In this document: piece after piece, positions 7,774 through 14,607 of the stretch
How positions within the stretch are numbered: the stretch's first letter is position 1
How the letters are laid out: each line of letters begins with the position of its first letter
The notes under the pieces: generated by a model
Database searches by the model: none
Told to the model about the DNA's origin: nothing
Seen by the model: only the letters and a program-made list of their open reading frames with translations
Position numbers and translations under genes: made by a program
Assembly (NCBI GenBank): GCA_024275215.1
Contig: JAJRZO010000258.1
Location: 1-14,607 of the forward strand
Length of the DNA: 14,607 nt
Direction of reading: 5' to 3'
Source of the DNA: Candidatus Zixiibacteriota bacterium
GTDB taxonomy: Bacteria; Zixibacteria; MSB-5A5; JAABVY01; JAHJOQ01

Positions 7774-8736
7774 CTATTCCAAATCGTATAGAAGAGATAT
7801 TCTGAAACTGTCATCAATGTCGGTGTTTCTCAGGTAGGCCATGTCAATCCTGAAAGAGGATACGACTATGCCCCCACCAAGTGCAAGATGCCCTATGTCG
7901 GAACCGATTCTCCCGAAAGCAGTATTCATGAATCCAAACTCCACTCCGAGCCGGGTATCTGCGGATATCGAACCCTGCCAGTATTGGGCAGTCTCCCTGT
8001 AGTTTTCGAATTTGACTTCAGCATCTCCGGCGACTAACAGCGAAACATCTCCGAAAACCCTGCTGAACGAGACGCCCGGTATCAGGGTTGGGAATATACT
8101 CTCTTTTGTGCCATTATCATAGGAAAGCAATGTAGTAGTGACATCACGAACCATCATGCCAAGCGTCACATCGTTGCCAAGGGAATACTGCGCTCCGATA
8201 TCCGCTCCAAGCCCGTAGGCACTGTTATCGGCAAGATTACGATATACGAATTTCGCGGAAGCTCCGATTCGCAGACTTTCGGTTCTTCTGACAGAGTATG
8301 AAACAAGGAGCTGATAATCGGCATGTCCTGTTTCCTTTCGGATAACGGGCACTTGTGGAACCCTGGCATCACCATCAGTCAGCTTGATTCCCCCGCCTCC
8401 CAGTCTTGTCAGGCTTATAGCTCCGACAGGTGAATCCTTAGTTGATCTCAGAGGAGCCGCAAAAGCAACATAATCATAGTTGAGCAAAGCGCCGAATGTT
8501 TCTGAGTGCATGAAAGCAAGTTGTCTGAAACTGAGTGAGGACAAACCCGCCGGGTTCCAGAATCCCGCGGTAACATCATCGACAACCGCAACATACGCCC
8601 CCCCCATCCCGAGTGCACGCCCACCAACGCCCACATGGAATGGTTCACCGGCATACTTGGCTGCGATACTGTCGGATTGGGCAAAGACTGCGACGCACAA
8701 CAATACGAGCGCTTTATGAATAAATCTTCTAATCAT
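7774..8736 (-). CDS. PorV/PorQ-family outer-membrane protein
   Basis: A predicted 320-residue outer-membrane beta-barrel, found mostly in the FCB group. It starts with a signal peptide (basic MIRRFIHK, then a hydrophobic stretch to about residue 20-26). The family hallmark FHVGVGGRALGMGGAYVAV (33-51) follows, with the DDVTAGFWNPAGLSSL segment (53-68). The rest shows alternating strands rich in Gly, Ser and aromatic residues, ending in FRISLLYDLE, a beta-strand-like C-terminus. PorV acts as a shuttle or attachment factor in type IX secretion in Bacteroidetes, but many homologues exist in phyla lacking that system, and no other T9SS gene is in view. ATG 8736 was chosen because the signal peptide starts there; upstream codons of the same frame run through promoter and terminator DNA. 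No Shine-Dalgarno sequence precedes it. The rotamase lipoprotein follows immediately. Confidence 0.87.
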   Translation of the reverse strand: MIRRFIHKALVLLCVAVFAQSDSIAAKYAGEPFHVGVGGRALGMGGAYVAVVDDVTAGFWNPAGLSSLSFRQLAFMHSETFGALLNYDYVAFAAPLRSTKDSPVGAISLTRLGGGGIKLTDGDARVPQVPVIRKETGHADYQLLVSYSVRRTESLRIGASAKFVYRNLADNSAYGLGADIGAQYSLGNDVTLGMMVRDVTTTLLSYDNGTKESIFPTLIPGVSFSRVFGDVSLLVAGDAEVKFENYRETAQYWQGSISADTRLGVEFGFMNTAFGRIGSDIGHLALGGGIVVSSFRIDMAYLRNTDIDDSFRISLLYDLE

Positions 8737-8743
8737 CGCGAAA

Positions 8744-8772
8744 ATGATATTGGCAGTCGGTACGCCTGTCAA
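8744..8772 (-). promoter_or_regulatory. near-consensus promoter of the PorV operon, possibly leaderless
   Basis: On the leftward strand TTGACA (8772-8767) is followed after exactly 17 bp by TATCAT (8749-8744), 11 of 12 matches to the sigma70 consensus. RNA would start near 8737, right at ATG 8736. That would give a leaderless mRNA and explain the missing Shine-Dalgarno sequence. FCB sigma factors may use a different consensus, so function is inferred. Confidence 0.5.
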
Positions 8773-8784
8773 CACAAATAACCT

Positions 8785-8814
8785 ATTATATAACAATACA
8801 CTATAACAGAACAA
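8785..8814 (-). promoter_or_regulatory. second promoter candidate for the PorV operon
   Basis: A perfect TATAAT (8790-8785) has TTGTTC (8814-8809, 3 of 6) 18 bp upstream on the leftward strand. It would give a leader of about 40 bases and is an alternative or additional start to the promoter just downstream. The AT-rich context makes the -10 match less specific. Confidence 0.3.
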
Positions 8815-8826
8815 TCGTTTCAAACG

Positions 8827-8862
8827 AAAAAACAGGGAGCGGAGAATCTCCTCCACTCCCTG
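8827..8862 (-). terminator. rho-independent terminator of the HMA-domain gene
   Basis: Read leftward, CAGGGAG pairs with CTCCCTG (7 bp), extended by a T-G wobble and GGAG/CTCC (4 bp) around a 6-base loop, and is followed at once by six T. It lies about 60 bp after the TAG at 8923 and separates that gene from the PorV operon promoter. Confidence 0.88.
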
Positions 8863-8922
8863 AGAAACAGTGACATCGGGATATCTTGTCCCGTATGCTG
8901 TCTTTACGTTGAATACTCTACA

Positions 8923-9438
8923 CTACTTGCCGGACTTGTTCGCGTTTGCGAATTCTGCCAGTTCTGAATCAGAATATGGTCCAACCTGAGCATGATATCC
9001 GGCTTCTTCGATGGCTTTGATCAGCTTTGCCGAGCTGACAACATCAAGATCAAATGTGACATCGGCTGTGCCGGTGCGGTAATCGACAGAAACTGACTGT
9101 ACACCGTCCACACCCTTGATCGCTTTGCTGACCTGATTCGCACAGCCATCGCAGGTCATATAGGCAACACCGAATGTTAGTTGACTTTCATTTGCGGAAG
9201 TGCCGGCCATCTTGCTTGCGCAGGCTTTCTTTTCAGCGGCTGTACAACTGGCGTCAGACTTGCTTTTATCTCCTGACTTGGCACAACACCCGGCCTTTGC
9301 AGCGGCAGTCTTTGTACATTCGCTCCCTGCCTTTGATTTCATTGACGGGCAGGAACCCCCGGCGAAAGCAGGTGACATCAGCGCAATTGCGAAAACTGCA
9401 GTTGCCAAAACGATAGTTGCTGATCTGAGTCTTCTCAC
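8923..9438 (-). CDS. exported cysteine-rich protein with a heavy-metal-associated (HMA) domain
   Basis: A 171-residue predicted periplasmic metal-binding protein. A signal peptide (RRLR, then a hydrophobic core, ending in a clear AFA cleavage site at residue 26) is followed by a Lys/Ala/Ser-rich spacer with six cysteines (30, 41, 51, 52, 65, 73). The HMA fold, about residues 87-152, carries MTCDGC (Cys96 and Cys99), the usual soft-metal ligand motif. The fold ends with the standard IKAIEEAGYHA segment, and a short acidic tail follows. GTG 9438 was chosen because GGAGGA sits 4-5 bases before it; ATG 9450 in the same frame has AAGG only one base away. HMA domains usually carry copper, mercury or zinc between partners; which metal applies here is not shown. 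It has its own terminator and is probably monocistronic, beside an exported thioredoxin-like gene. Confidence 0.88.
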   Translation of the reverse strand: MRRLRSATIVLATAVFAIALMSPAFAGGSCPSMKSKAGSECTKTAAAKAGCCAKSGDKSKSDASCTAAEKKACASKMAGTSANESQLTFGVAYMTCDGCANQVSKAIKGVDGVQSVSVDYRTGTADVTFDLDVVSSAKLIKAIEEAGYHAQVGPYSDSELAEFANANKSGK

Positions 9439-9442
9439 GAAA

Positions 9443-9448
9443 TCCTCC
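9443..9448 (-). promoter_or_regulatory. ribosome-binding site deciding the GTG start of the HMA gene
   Basis: GGAGGA is read leftward, with four to five bases before GTG 9438. It overlaps the in-frame ATG at 9450, so translation from GTG is favoured and gives a cleaner signal peptide. Confidence 0.55.
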
Positions 9449-9504
9449 ATGCCTTTTTCAATATGATTTGTCTTTCTTTCATCGATCTTAAACACATACA
9501 GGAC

Positions 9505-9532
9505 AATATAGGTTTCAATTATGTTCCGGCAA
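9505..9532 (-). promoter_or_regulatory. possible promoter of the HMA-domain gene
   Basis: Leftward TTGCCG (9532-9527, 4 of 6) and TATATT (9510-9505, 5 of 6) are separated by 16 bp. This is just downstream of the preceding terminator and about 70 bp before the GTG start. I see no convincing operator for a metal-responsive repressor. Confidence 0.3.
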
Positions 9533-9536
9533 TATG

Positions 9537-9598
9537 AAAAAACCTGCGTTGACCCCTATTCCCTGGCAGAACGACAGTAAAGATGTCAGGAACGCAGG
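9537..9598 (-). terminator. rho-independent terminator of the thioredoxin-like gene
   Basis: Read leftward, CCTGCGTT (9598-9591) pairs with AACGCAGG (9550-9543), followed immediately by six T. The 40-base loop can form an inner CCTGACA/TGCCAGG stem with one wobble, making a branched or extended hairpin. It lies about 20 bp after the TAA at 9617. Confidence 0.82.
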
Positions 9599-9616
9599 GC
9601 TTCTGACCTATAAGAG

Positions 9617-10153
9617 TTATCCCTTCTGCTTCTGGGTAAATGCCTGAAATGACATATCTTCGTAAGCATCAGTCGAAATGAATTTGAGTACGAGGAGGAA
9701 TCGATCGGCAGGAAGGAATCCTGATATCGGAGCTATTGTCGAGCCATCTGACTTGAGGAACACAGTAGTCGGATATCCTTTTACTCCGTATGCTTTGGTG
9801 AGTTGCTGCTCAGTAACTTCAGATACCTCGCCCTCTTTACCGATCACCTTCACTTTATTTTTCGAATCGCCATCGACAACAGCAAGGACAAAATCATTCG
9901 ACATGACAGAATGGACATCAGCATCGGTGAAAGTGAACTTTTTCATTTTCTTGCAATATATACACCAACTCGTCGTGAAGAATACCATGACCGGCTTGTC
10001 TTCCTTCCTGGCCTTTTCCAAGGCGGCGTCATACTTGAGCCACTTGAGCGAATTATCCGACTTTGCGGGTTTTGAACCGGATTGTCCTGCCGACAACGCC
10101 CAGGTTCCAAGTACAAAAAAGAGTAATAATACCACTAATGCTGATTTCTTCAT
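9617..10153 (-). CDS. exported thioredoxin-fold protein (CIYC active site)
   Basis: A 178-residue predicted periplasmic or membrane-tethered thiol protein. A signal peptide (MKKSALVVLLLFFVLGTWALSAG) leads into WLKYDAALEKARKEDKPVMVFFTTSWCIYCKKM, the pattern of thioredoxin_7 and DsbD-gamma-like domains. The redox pair is Cys64 and Cys67 with Trp63 before it, and the cis-Pro128 lies in KGYPTTVF. The CIYC pair differs from CGPC of cytosolic thioredoxin. A charged insert (about residues 97-117) lies between the third helix region and the cis-Pro strand. Likely jobs are reducing or isomerising disulfides of exported proteins or cytochrome c maturation; the sequence does not distinguish these. ATG 10153 has GGGAG six bases upstream. 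The gene is flanked by its own promoter candidate and terminator, so it appears monocistronic. Confidence 0.9.
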   Translation of the reverse strand: MKKSALVVLLLFFVLGTWALSAGQSGSKPAKSDNSLKWLKYDAALEKARKEDKPVMVFFTTSWCIYCKKMKKFTFTDADVHSVMSNDFVLAVVDGDSKNKVKVIGKEGEVSEVTEQQLTKAYGVKGYPTTVFLKSDGSTIAPISGFLPADRFLLVLKFISTDAYEDMSFQAFTQKQKG

Positions 10154-10176
10154 GACAAGCTCCCAATAGACAGCTG

Positions 10177-10205
10177 ATGTTAACTCAGGCGATTACAATT
10201 ATCAA
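10177..10205 (-). promoter_or_regulatory. promoter candidate of the thioredoxin-like gene
   Basis: Leftward TTGATA (10205-10200, 5 of 6) and TAACAT (10182-10177, 4 of 6) are separated by 17 bp. RNA would start near 10170, giving a short leader that still contains the GGGAG ribosome-binding site of the gene starting at 10153. Confidence 0.4.
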
Positions 10206-10266
10206 ACTAATCAAAAACTGATGAAAATCAACAGATTTTGTATACTGTATATTTGTAACGATTGAA

Positions 10267-13200
10267 TCAGCGGCTGGTTCCGGAAGTATTCGCTGAGACC
10301 TTGGTTTCCCATTTCACATTATTTCCTCCGAGCAGCGTTGAAAGGCGGCGAGTCAGTCCTGGTTTAGCGGAGACTTTGAGTTTTTCAGCTCTCATCACAA
10401 CTCTCTCACTGCCAGTGTTGAGAACGAGTATGACATCCGCCGATCCAGTATATTTCGAGAGGATATTTTCGAGATTCCCAAGCCCTTCACCATTCAAGTC
10501 TATGAACAGCTTCAGAATCAGCTCACCTCCGTCAGCAACGGTATCGAGCAGTTCGATTTTGTCCGCGACGATCTTAGGCTGTTCATCCTCTCGCGCAGAG
10601 ACCTTGCCCGAAACCATCACCATCGACTCGGTAGTGATTATGTCGCGACGTTTTTCATACAGATCCGAGAAGACAATTATTTCTGTGGATCCCTCGAAAT
10701 CCTCCAGCGTGACGAACGCCATCCGCTTGCCTTTCTTGTCGGTATTGATCTTGATGCGGGTCAGTACGCCACCCATCGATGCTCCACTACCGTCGGGACA
10801 TTCGCCTATATTGCCGGATGTACAGCTTGCAACTGTCTCCAGCAGAGTACGGTATACTTCGAGCGGATGCCCTGAAACATAGAATCCGAGCAATTCCTTC
10901 TCGTTACGCAGCATTGCGCTCTTGCTCCATTCCGGCATTTCAGGAAGTTTTGGTTCGACAACAGCGACGTCTTCATCGGCAAACAAGCTGACCTGATCCC
11001 TGCTGCCCATTCCTCCCTGTCTCGACTGACCATAGCTGAGCGCAGTCTCGACCGCTTCATACAATTGCGCCCGATGTCCCGGCATCGAATCAGTAGCTCC
11101 GGCTTTAATCAGAGATTCCATCATGCGTTTATTCAGAGCTTTCGGGTCAACTCGCGCGGCAAAATCAAACAGCGACTCAAACTTTCCGCCATCTTCCCGA
11201 GCAGAGATAATTTTGTCGATAGCTCCAATACCGACATTCTTGATTGCACCGAGCGCAAACCGTATTTTCTCACCTTCGACAGTGAATCCCGAATAGCTGT
11301 GATTGACATCAGGTGGAAGTATCGAGATACCGAGACGTCGGCATTCCTCCATCAGCACAATAACTCTGTCTGTGTTTCCCATTTCGGAAGTAAGAGAAGC
11401 GGCCATGAATTCCCGTGGATAATGCGCTTTCAGATATGCTGTCTGATAAGCGAGGAAAGAATAACCGGCAGCATGCGACTTATTGAAACCATAACGGGCG
11501 AATGTCTCAATTTGCTCAAACACTTTCTTGGCGATGCTCTTCCCGATCTTTCTCTTTTCACATCCGGCAAGGAATTTCTGTTGTTGTTGTTCCATTATCT
11601 CGCGGACTTTTTTCCCCATCGCTTTGCGGAGAATATCACCCTCGCCCGCAGAGTATCCGGCCATTGCCATAGCTATCTTGATTACTTGTTCCTGATAGAC
11701 GATCACACCGTATGTCTCTTCAAGAATCGGTTCGAGAACAGGGTCTAAGTAAACGACTTTTTCCTCACCATGTTTTCTTTTGATATAGTCATCTATCGTA
11801 CCGGCATCGAGCGGTCCCGGACGATACAACGCGTTCATTGCGATCAGATCATCAAGAGTTTCCGGCTGGAGTTTTCTCATATAATCACGCATTCCACTCG
11901 ATTCAAACTGGAAAATCCCGACCGTTCCGCCTTCACAGAACAGCTTATACACTTTCTTGTCGTCGAGTGGAACTTTGTCGATGTCGATCCTGACTCCATG
12001 ATTTTGCTCAATGAATTTGATAGCGTTGTCCACGACTGTCAGTGTCCTGAGACCGAGGAAATCCATCTTCAGCAGCCCGATTTCCTCGATATGATTCATA
12101 TCATACTGAGTCGTGACTTCATCGCCTTTGGGGGACTTGAAAAGTGGTACAAATTCGGTCAAATCCGTTGGCGCGATAACAACCCCCGCCGCATGTGTCG
12201 AGGCGTGCCGGGCGAGTCCCTCCAGAGTCTGAGAGTATTCGAGAAGCTTTTTAGCGCGCTCATCTTCTTTCACCAGTTTTTTCAGATCAGGTTCCGATTT
12301 CAACGCTGCGGAGATTGTCTGTCCCGGTCCTGCAGGAATCATCTTTGCGATCTTATCGACCTCGGAATACGGCACTTCCATCACTCGACCGACATCGCGT
12401 ATAGACTGCCGAGCCGCCATCGTTCCGAAAGTAATAATCTGACATACATTCTGTTCACCATATTTTTCGATCACATAGTCGATGACTTTGTCGCGTCCGG
12501 CATCGGCGAAATCAATATCGATATCGGGAAGCGACACTCTTTCGGGATTCAGGAATCGCTCGAAGATCAACCCGTAACGCATCGGATCGAGATTAACTAT
12601 TCCGAGACAGTACGAAACAAGTGAACCCGCCGCCGACCCACGCCCGGGACCGACAGGAATGCTTTGACTGCGAGCGAAATCGATGAAATCCTTGACGATC
12701 AGGAAATACCCGGAATAACCCATCGATATTATCACATCGAGTTCATATTCGAGACGCTGTTTCAGGTCATCGGTGATTTCTTTATAGCGTGACCTGAGTC
12801 CTTCATTGGCGAGGTGCCTGAGATAATCATCGAGTTCCGCGAATCCATCCGGCAACGGATATTCCGGCAGATGATGAACGCCAAGTTCGATTTCGAGATT
12901 GCACATTTCGGCGATTCTGACACTATTTTCGATAGCTTCCGGAAAATCCGCAAACAGTTCTTTCATCTCTTCCGGAGATTTGACATAAATCTGATCAGTG
13001 TTGTATTTCATCCGATCGGTGTCGCTCAGGAATTTGCCGGTTTGTATACAAAGCAGCGCGTCGTGCGCTTCGCTGTCACTCTGGTGCAGGTAATGGCAAT
13101 CATTCGTCGCGACAATCGGGATTTTGAGTTTCCGCGCAAGCCGAACGAGTTTGTCTTTCGTCTTGAGTTCTTCGGGAAGACCATGATCCTGAATCTCAAT

Positions 13201-13722
13201 GTAGAAATCCTCGAACATCTCTGCATATTCTTTTGCAGATTGCTCAGCTTCGGCATCCTCATTGTTGCGCAATAGCCAGGAGAGTTCACCCTTGAGACAT
13301 GCCGATGTTGCGATCAGGCCATCGGCGTATTTCTTCAGGCATTTCTTGTCGACTCGCGGGCGATGGTAGAAGCCCTCCAGATAACCTGCGGAGACTATCT
13401 TGATCAGATTCTTGTAACCGGTCTCATTTCGTGCAAGAAGAACAAGGTGATAACCCGTTGATGGTCTCCCTGCTATCGGTTCTTTGTGCGTCATGTCTCG
13501 CGGTGCGACATACGCCTCGCAACCGATTATGGGTCTGATGCCTTTTTTCTTTGCTTTCTTGTAGAACTCAATCGCTCAGAACATATTGCCATGATCAGTG
13601 ATCGCAAGAGCAGGCATTTTCATCTTGTGCGCAAGATCGAGGAAAGGATCGATGCGACACGCGCCATCGAGAAGCGAGTACTGTGTGTGATTGTGAAGAT
13701 GTACGAAATCGGCCACGCTCAT
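10267..13722 (-). CDS. dnaE: DNA polymerase III alpha subunit, interrupted by an in-frame TGA at codon 49
   Basis: The replicative polymerase of the DnaE1 type. Read from ATG 13722 the frame has 1151 codons, close to E. coli DnaE (1160). The PHP domain begins FVHLHNHTQYSLLDG, followed by ITDHGNMF, then TGA where Gly is expected, then AIEFYKKAKK, RPIIGCE and YVAPRDMTHKE, all in one frame. Downstream, the catalytic LPDIDIDFAD has Asp400 and Asp402, and KMDFLGLRTLT has Asp554. HASTHAAGVVI, YRPGPLDAG, YQEQVIKIAMAMAGYS, the helix-hairpin-helix region and the OB fold are all present. ATG 13722 has GGGAGG seven bases upstream and overlaps the TPR gene stop (ATGA). Only ATG 13494 (codon 77) could restart translation; that would yield 1075 residues with an intact polymerase core but no first PHP strand. 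The stop may be a base-call error or a real mutation. Confidence 0.93.
13576..13578 (-). other. in-frame TGA stop inside dnaE (Gly expected)
   Basis: The codon sits between TTC and GCG, in the block normally read HGNMFGAIEFY. One base change (GGA to TGA) explains it, since the same frame is conserved on both sides. No frameshift or indel is needed. Confidence 0.9.
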
Positions 13723-14607
13723 TCAGTTCCCTCCCTGCTCAATCGCTTCATCTCCCTGACGGTCTTGAGAGCATCCTTCACTTCGGTAATGGTTGAATCA
13801 AGCGTACGTGCACGCTCATATTTTTCAATAGCCGCATCGTACTCTTCAATACCGGCAAGCGCATTCCCCCATCCTATATACAATGGCGCCGACATGCTGT
13901 CGAGCCTGTTGGCTTTCTCGAACGCTGTGACAGCATTTCTCGGCTCCCCGAGCAAATTCAAAGTGAATCCGAGATTGAGCCATGCTTCGAAGAAAGTCGA
14001 GTCGAGTTCGACGACCTCCCTGAATGCTTTACGTGCCTTAGTATACAGAGCCTTGTCAAAATACCGCACACCGTCCTGCATAAGCATCGGTATTTTCATC
14101 TCCGCAGCAGTGGCCTCGAGGTTATCCATAGCAGTTTTGACGAAATAATTCCCCGGATCGACCGATAGTGCTTTGTTATAGTATATTCTCGCGCTGTCAA
14201 GATTGCCCGCAGCCAGATGCAGGCTCGCGAGCGAACTAAGACTGTAAACATCAGTAGTATCAAAATCGTAAGCAAGATAAGCATATTCAAATCCCTCCAC
14301 AGGCCCTCTTTGCAACGCAACAACCAATCCCAGATTCGAGAGAATTATCGGACTGTTCGGGAATGTCTTCCGTGCGGAAACAAGCAGACTCTCCGCTTCA
14401 GCGAGCCTTCCGACTGCGCGAAAAACAACTGATCTGTAGGCCGGTACTCTGGGATCAGGTGTTGTCGATACTTTCTCGGCGAGATCAATATACTGCAGCG
14501 CAACATCAAAATTCCTTCGCAGCCATGCGAATCTGCCAAGTTCGAGATATGCCTCAGCATCGAATTGATCCTTCTCGATCACCATGTTCAAAGCCTGTTC
14601 CGCCGAT
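13719..14607 (-). CDS. TPR-repeat protein, N-terminus beyond the window edge
   Basis: The frame is open to the right edge with no stop, and its first visible codons already read as a TPR helix (AEQALNMVIEKDQFDAEAYLELGRFA), so the true start lies outside. About 295 residues are visible, made of some seven or eight degenerate 34-residue tetratricopeptide units; examples are EAWLNLGFTLNLLGEPRNAV, PLYIGWGNALAGIEEYDAAI and LSSLASLHLAAGNLDSARI. No catalytic domain is seen. TPR arrays mediate protein-protein contacts, and the partner cannot be named from sequence. The TGA overlaps the ATG of dnaE by 4 bp, so the two are probably co-translated. Because the N-terminus is missing, I cannot tell whether it is exported, a lipoprotein or cytoplasmic. 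Confidence 0.88.
   Translation of the reverse strand, partial: SAEQALNMVIEKDQFDAEAYLELGRFAWLRRNFDVALQYIDLAEKVSTTPDPRVPAYRSVVFRAVGRLAEAESLLVSARKTFPNSPIILSNLGLVVALQRGPVEGFEYAYLAYDFDTTDVYSLSSLASLHLAAGNLDSARIYYNKALSVDPGNYFVKTAMDNLEATAAEMKIPMLMQDGVRYFDKALYTKARKAFREVVELDSTFFEAWLNLGFTLNLLGEPRNAVTAFEKANRLDSMSAPLYIGWGNALAGIEEYDAAIEKYERARTLDSTITEVKDALKTVREMKRLSREGTE
13730..13735 (-). promoter_or_regulatory. strong ribosome-binding site of dnaE inside the TPR gene
   Basis: GGGAGG, read leftward, lies seven bases before ATG 13722 and within the last codons of the upstream TPR gene. It supports 13722 as the original start of dnaE and coupled translation. Confidence 0.65.

Noticed and set aside
7774..8736. 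Type IX secretion locus
   Set aside because: A PorV/PorQ-family protein alone is not evidence; no other T9SS component is present.
10240..10260. LexA/SOS-box-like TACTGTATAT near the end of dnaE
   Set aside because: Only one half matches the E. coli consensus; the other half does not, it lies downstream of dnaE, and LexA sites in FCB bacteria differ from E. coli.
10262..13275. Long rightward open frames within 10262-10882, 11065-11748, 11770-12624 and 12814-13275
   Set aside because: They lie antisense to dnaE, whose frame is conserved throughout, and their translations show no recognisable domain.
13576..13578. Reassignment of UGA to glycine (as in Gracilibacteria/SR1)
   Set aside because: Attractive because Gly is expected there, but TGA ends lepA, the RDD gene, ltaE, the lipid-kinase gene, the MBL gene, the TPR gene and dnaE itself in this same window, and no other internal TGA was seen.
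13530..13578. Selenocysteine at the dnaE TGA
   Set aside because: The expected residue is Gly, not Cys, and no SECIS-like stem-loop is apparent just after the codon.

Overview
The window looks like chromosomal housekeeping DNA from a diderm (Gram-negative-type) bacterium of moderate GC content. Diderm architecture is supported by a PorV/PorQ-type outer-membrane protein, a SurA/PrsA-like lipoprotein chaperone and several Sec signal peptides. The PorV-type protein, the two-rotamase lipoprotein, the exported thioredoxin and the dolichol/phytol-kinase-type enzyme together suggest the FCB group (Zixibacteria, Marinimicrobia or KSB1-like lineages). That placement is inference; no rRNA gene is present to settle it. 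TGA, TAG and TAA all serve as stops, so the code is the standard one.

Layout. Bases 1-243 hold no gene: there is a 25-bp tandem repeat resembling an insertion-sequence end, an 8-bp inverted repeat and a weak promoter candidate. Three genes then run rightward: an RDD-family membrane protein, lepA (elongation factor 4) and lepB (signal peptidase I). Everything from 3441 to the right edge runs leftward, so lepB and a metallo-beta-lactamase-fold hydrolase converge with only 10 bp between them.

Reading the leftward strand in its own direction, a TPR-repeat gene enters from the right edge and overlaps dnaE by 4 bp. The dnaE gene is otherwise full length but has an in-frame TGA at codon 49. Next come two single-gene units: an exported thioredoxin-fold protein and an exported Cys-rich HMA-domain protein. 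Each has a strong intrinsic terminator and a candidate promoter. The last unit is a five-gene operon, apparently started by a consensus-like promoter at 8744-8772: PorV-type protein, tandem-rotamase lipoprotein, CTP-dependent polyprenol/diacylglycerol-kinase-type enzyme, threonine aldolase (ltaE) and the MBL hydrolase.

How the genes fit together. LepB removes signal peptides from exported proteins. The rotamase lipoprotein probably helps fold outer-membrane proteins such as its PorV-type neighbour. The two small exported Cys-containing proteins point to periplasmic redox or metal handling. I see no phage, CRISPR, toxin-antitoxin or defence locus. The most notable observation is the nonsense codon in an apparently single, otherwise intact replicative polymerase gene.
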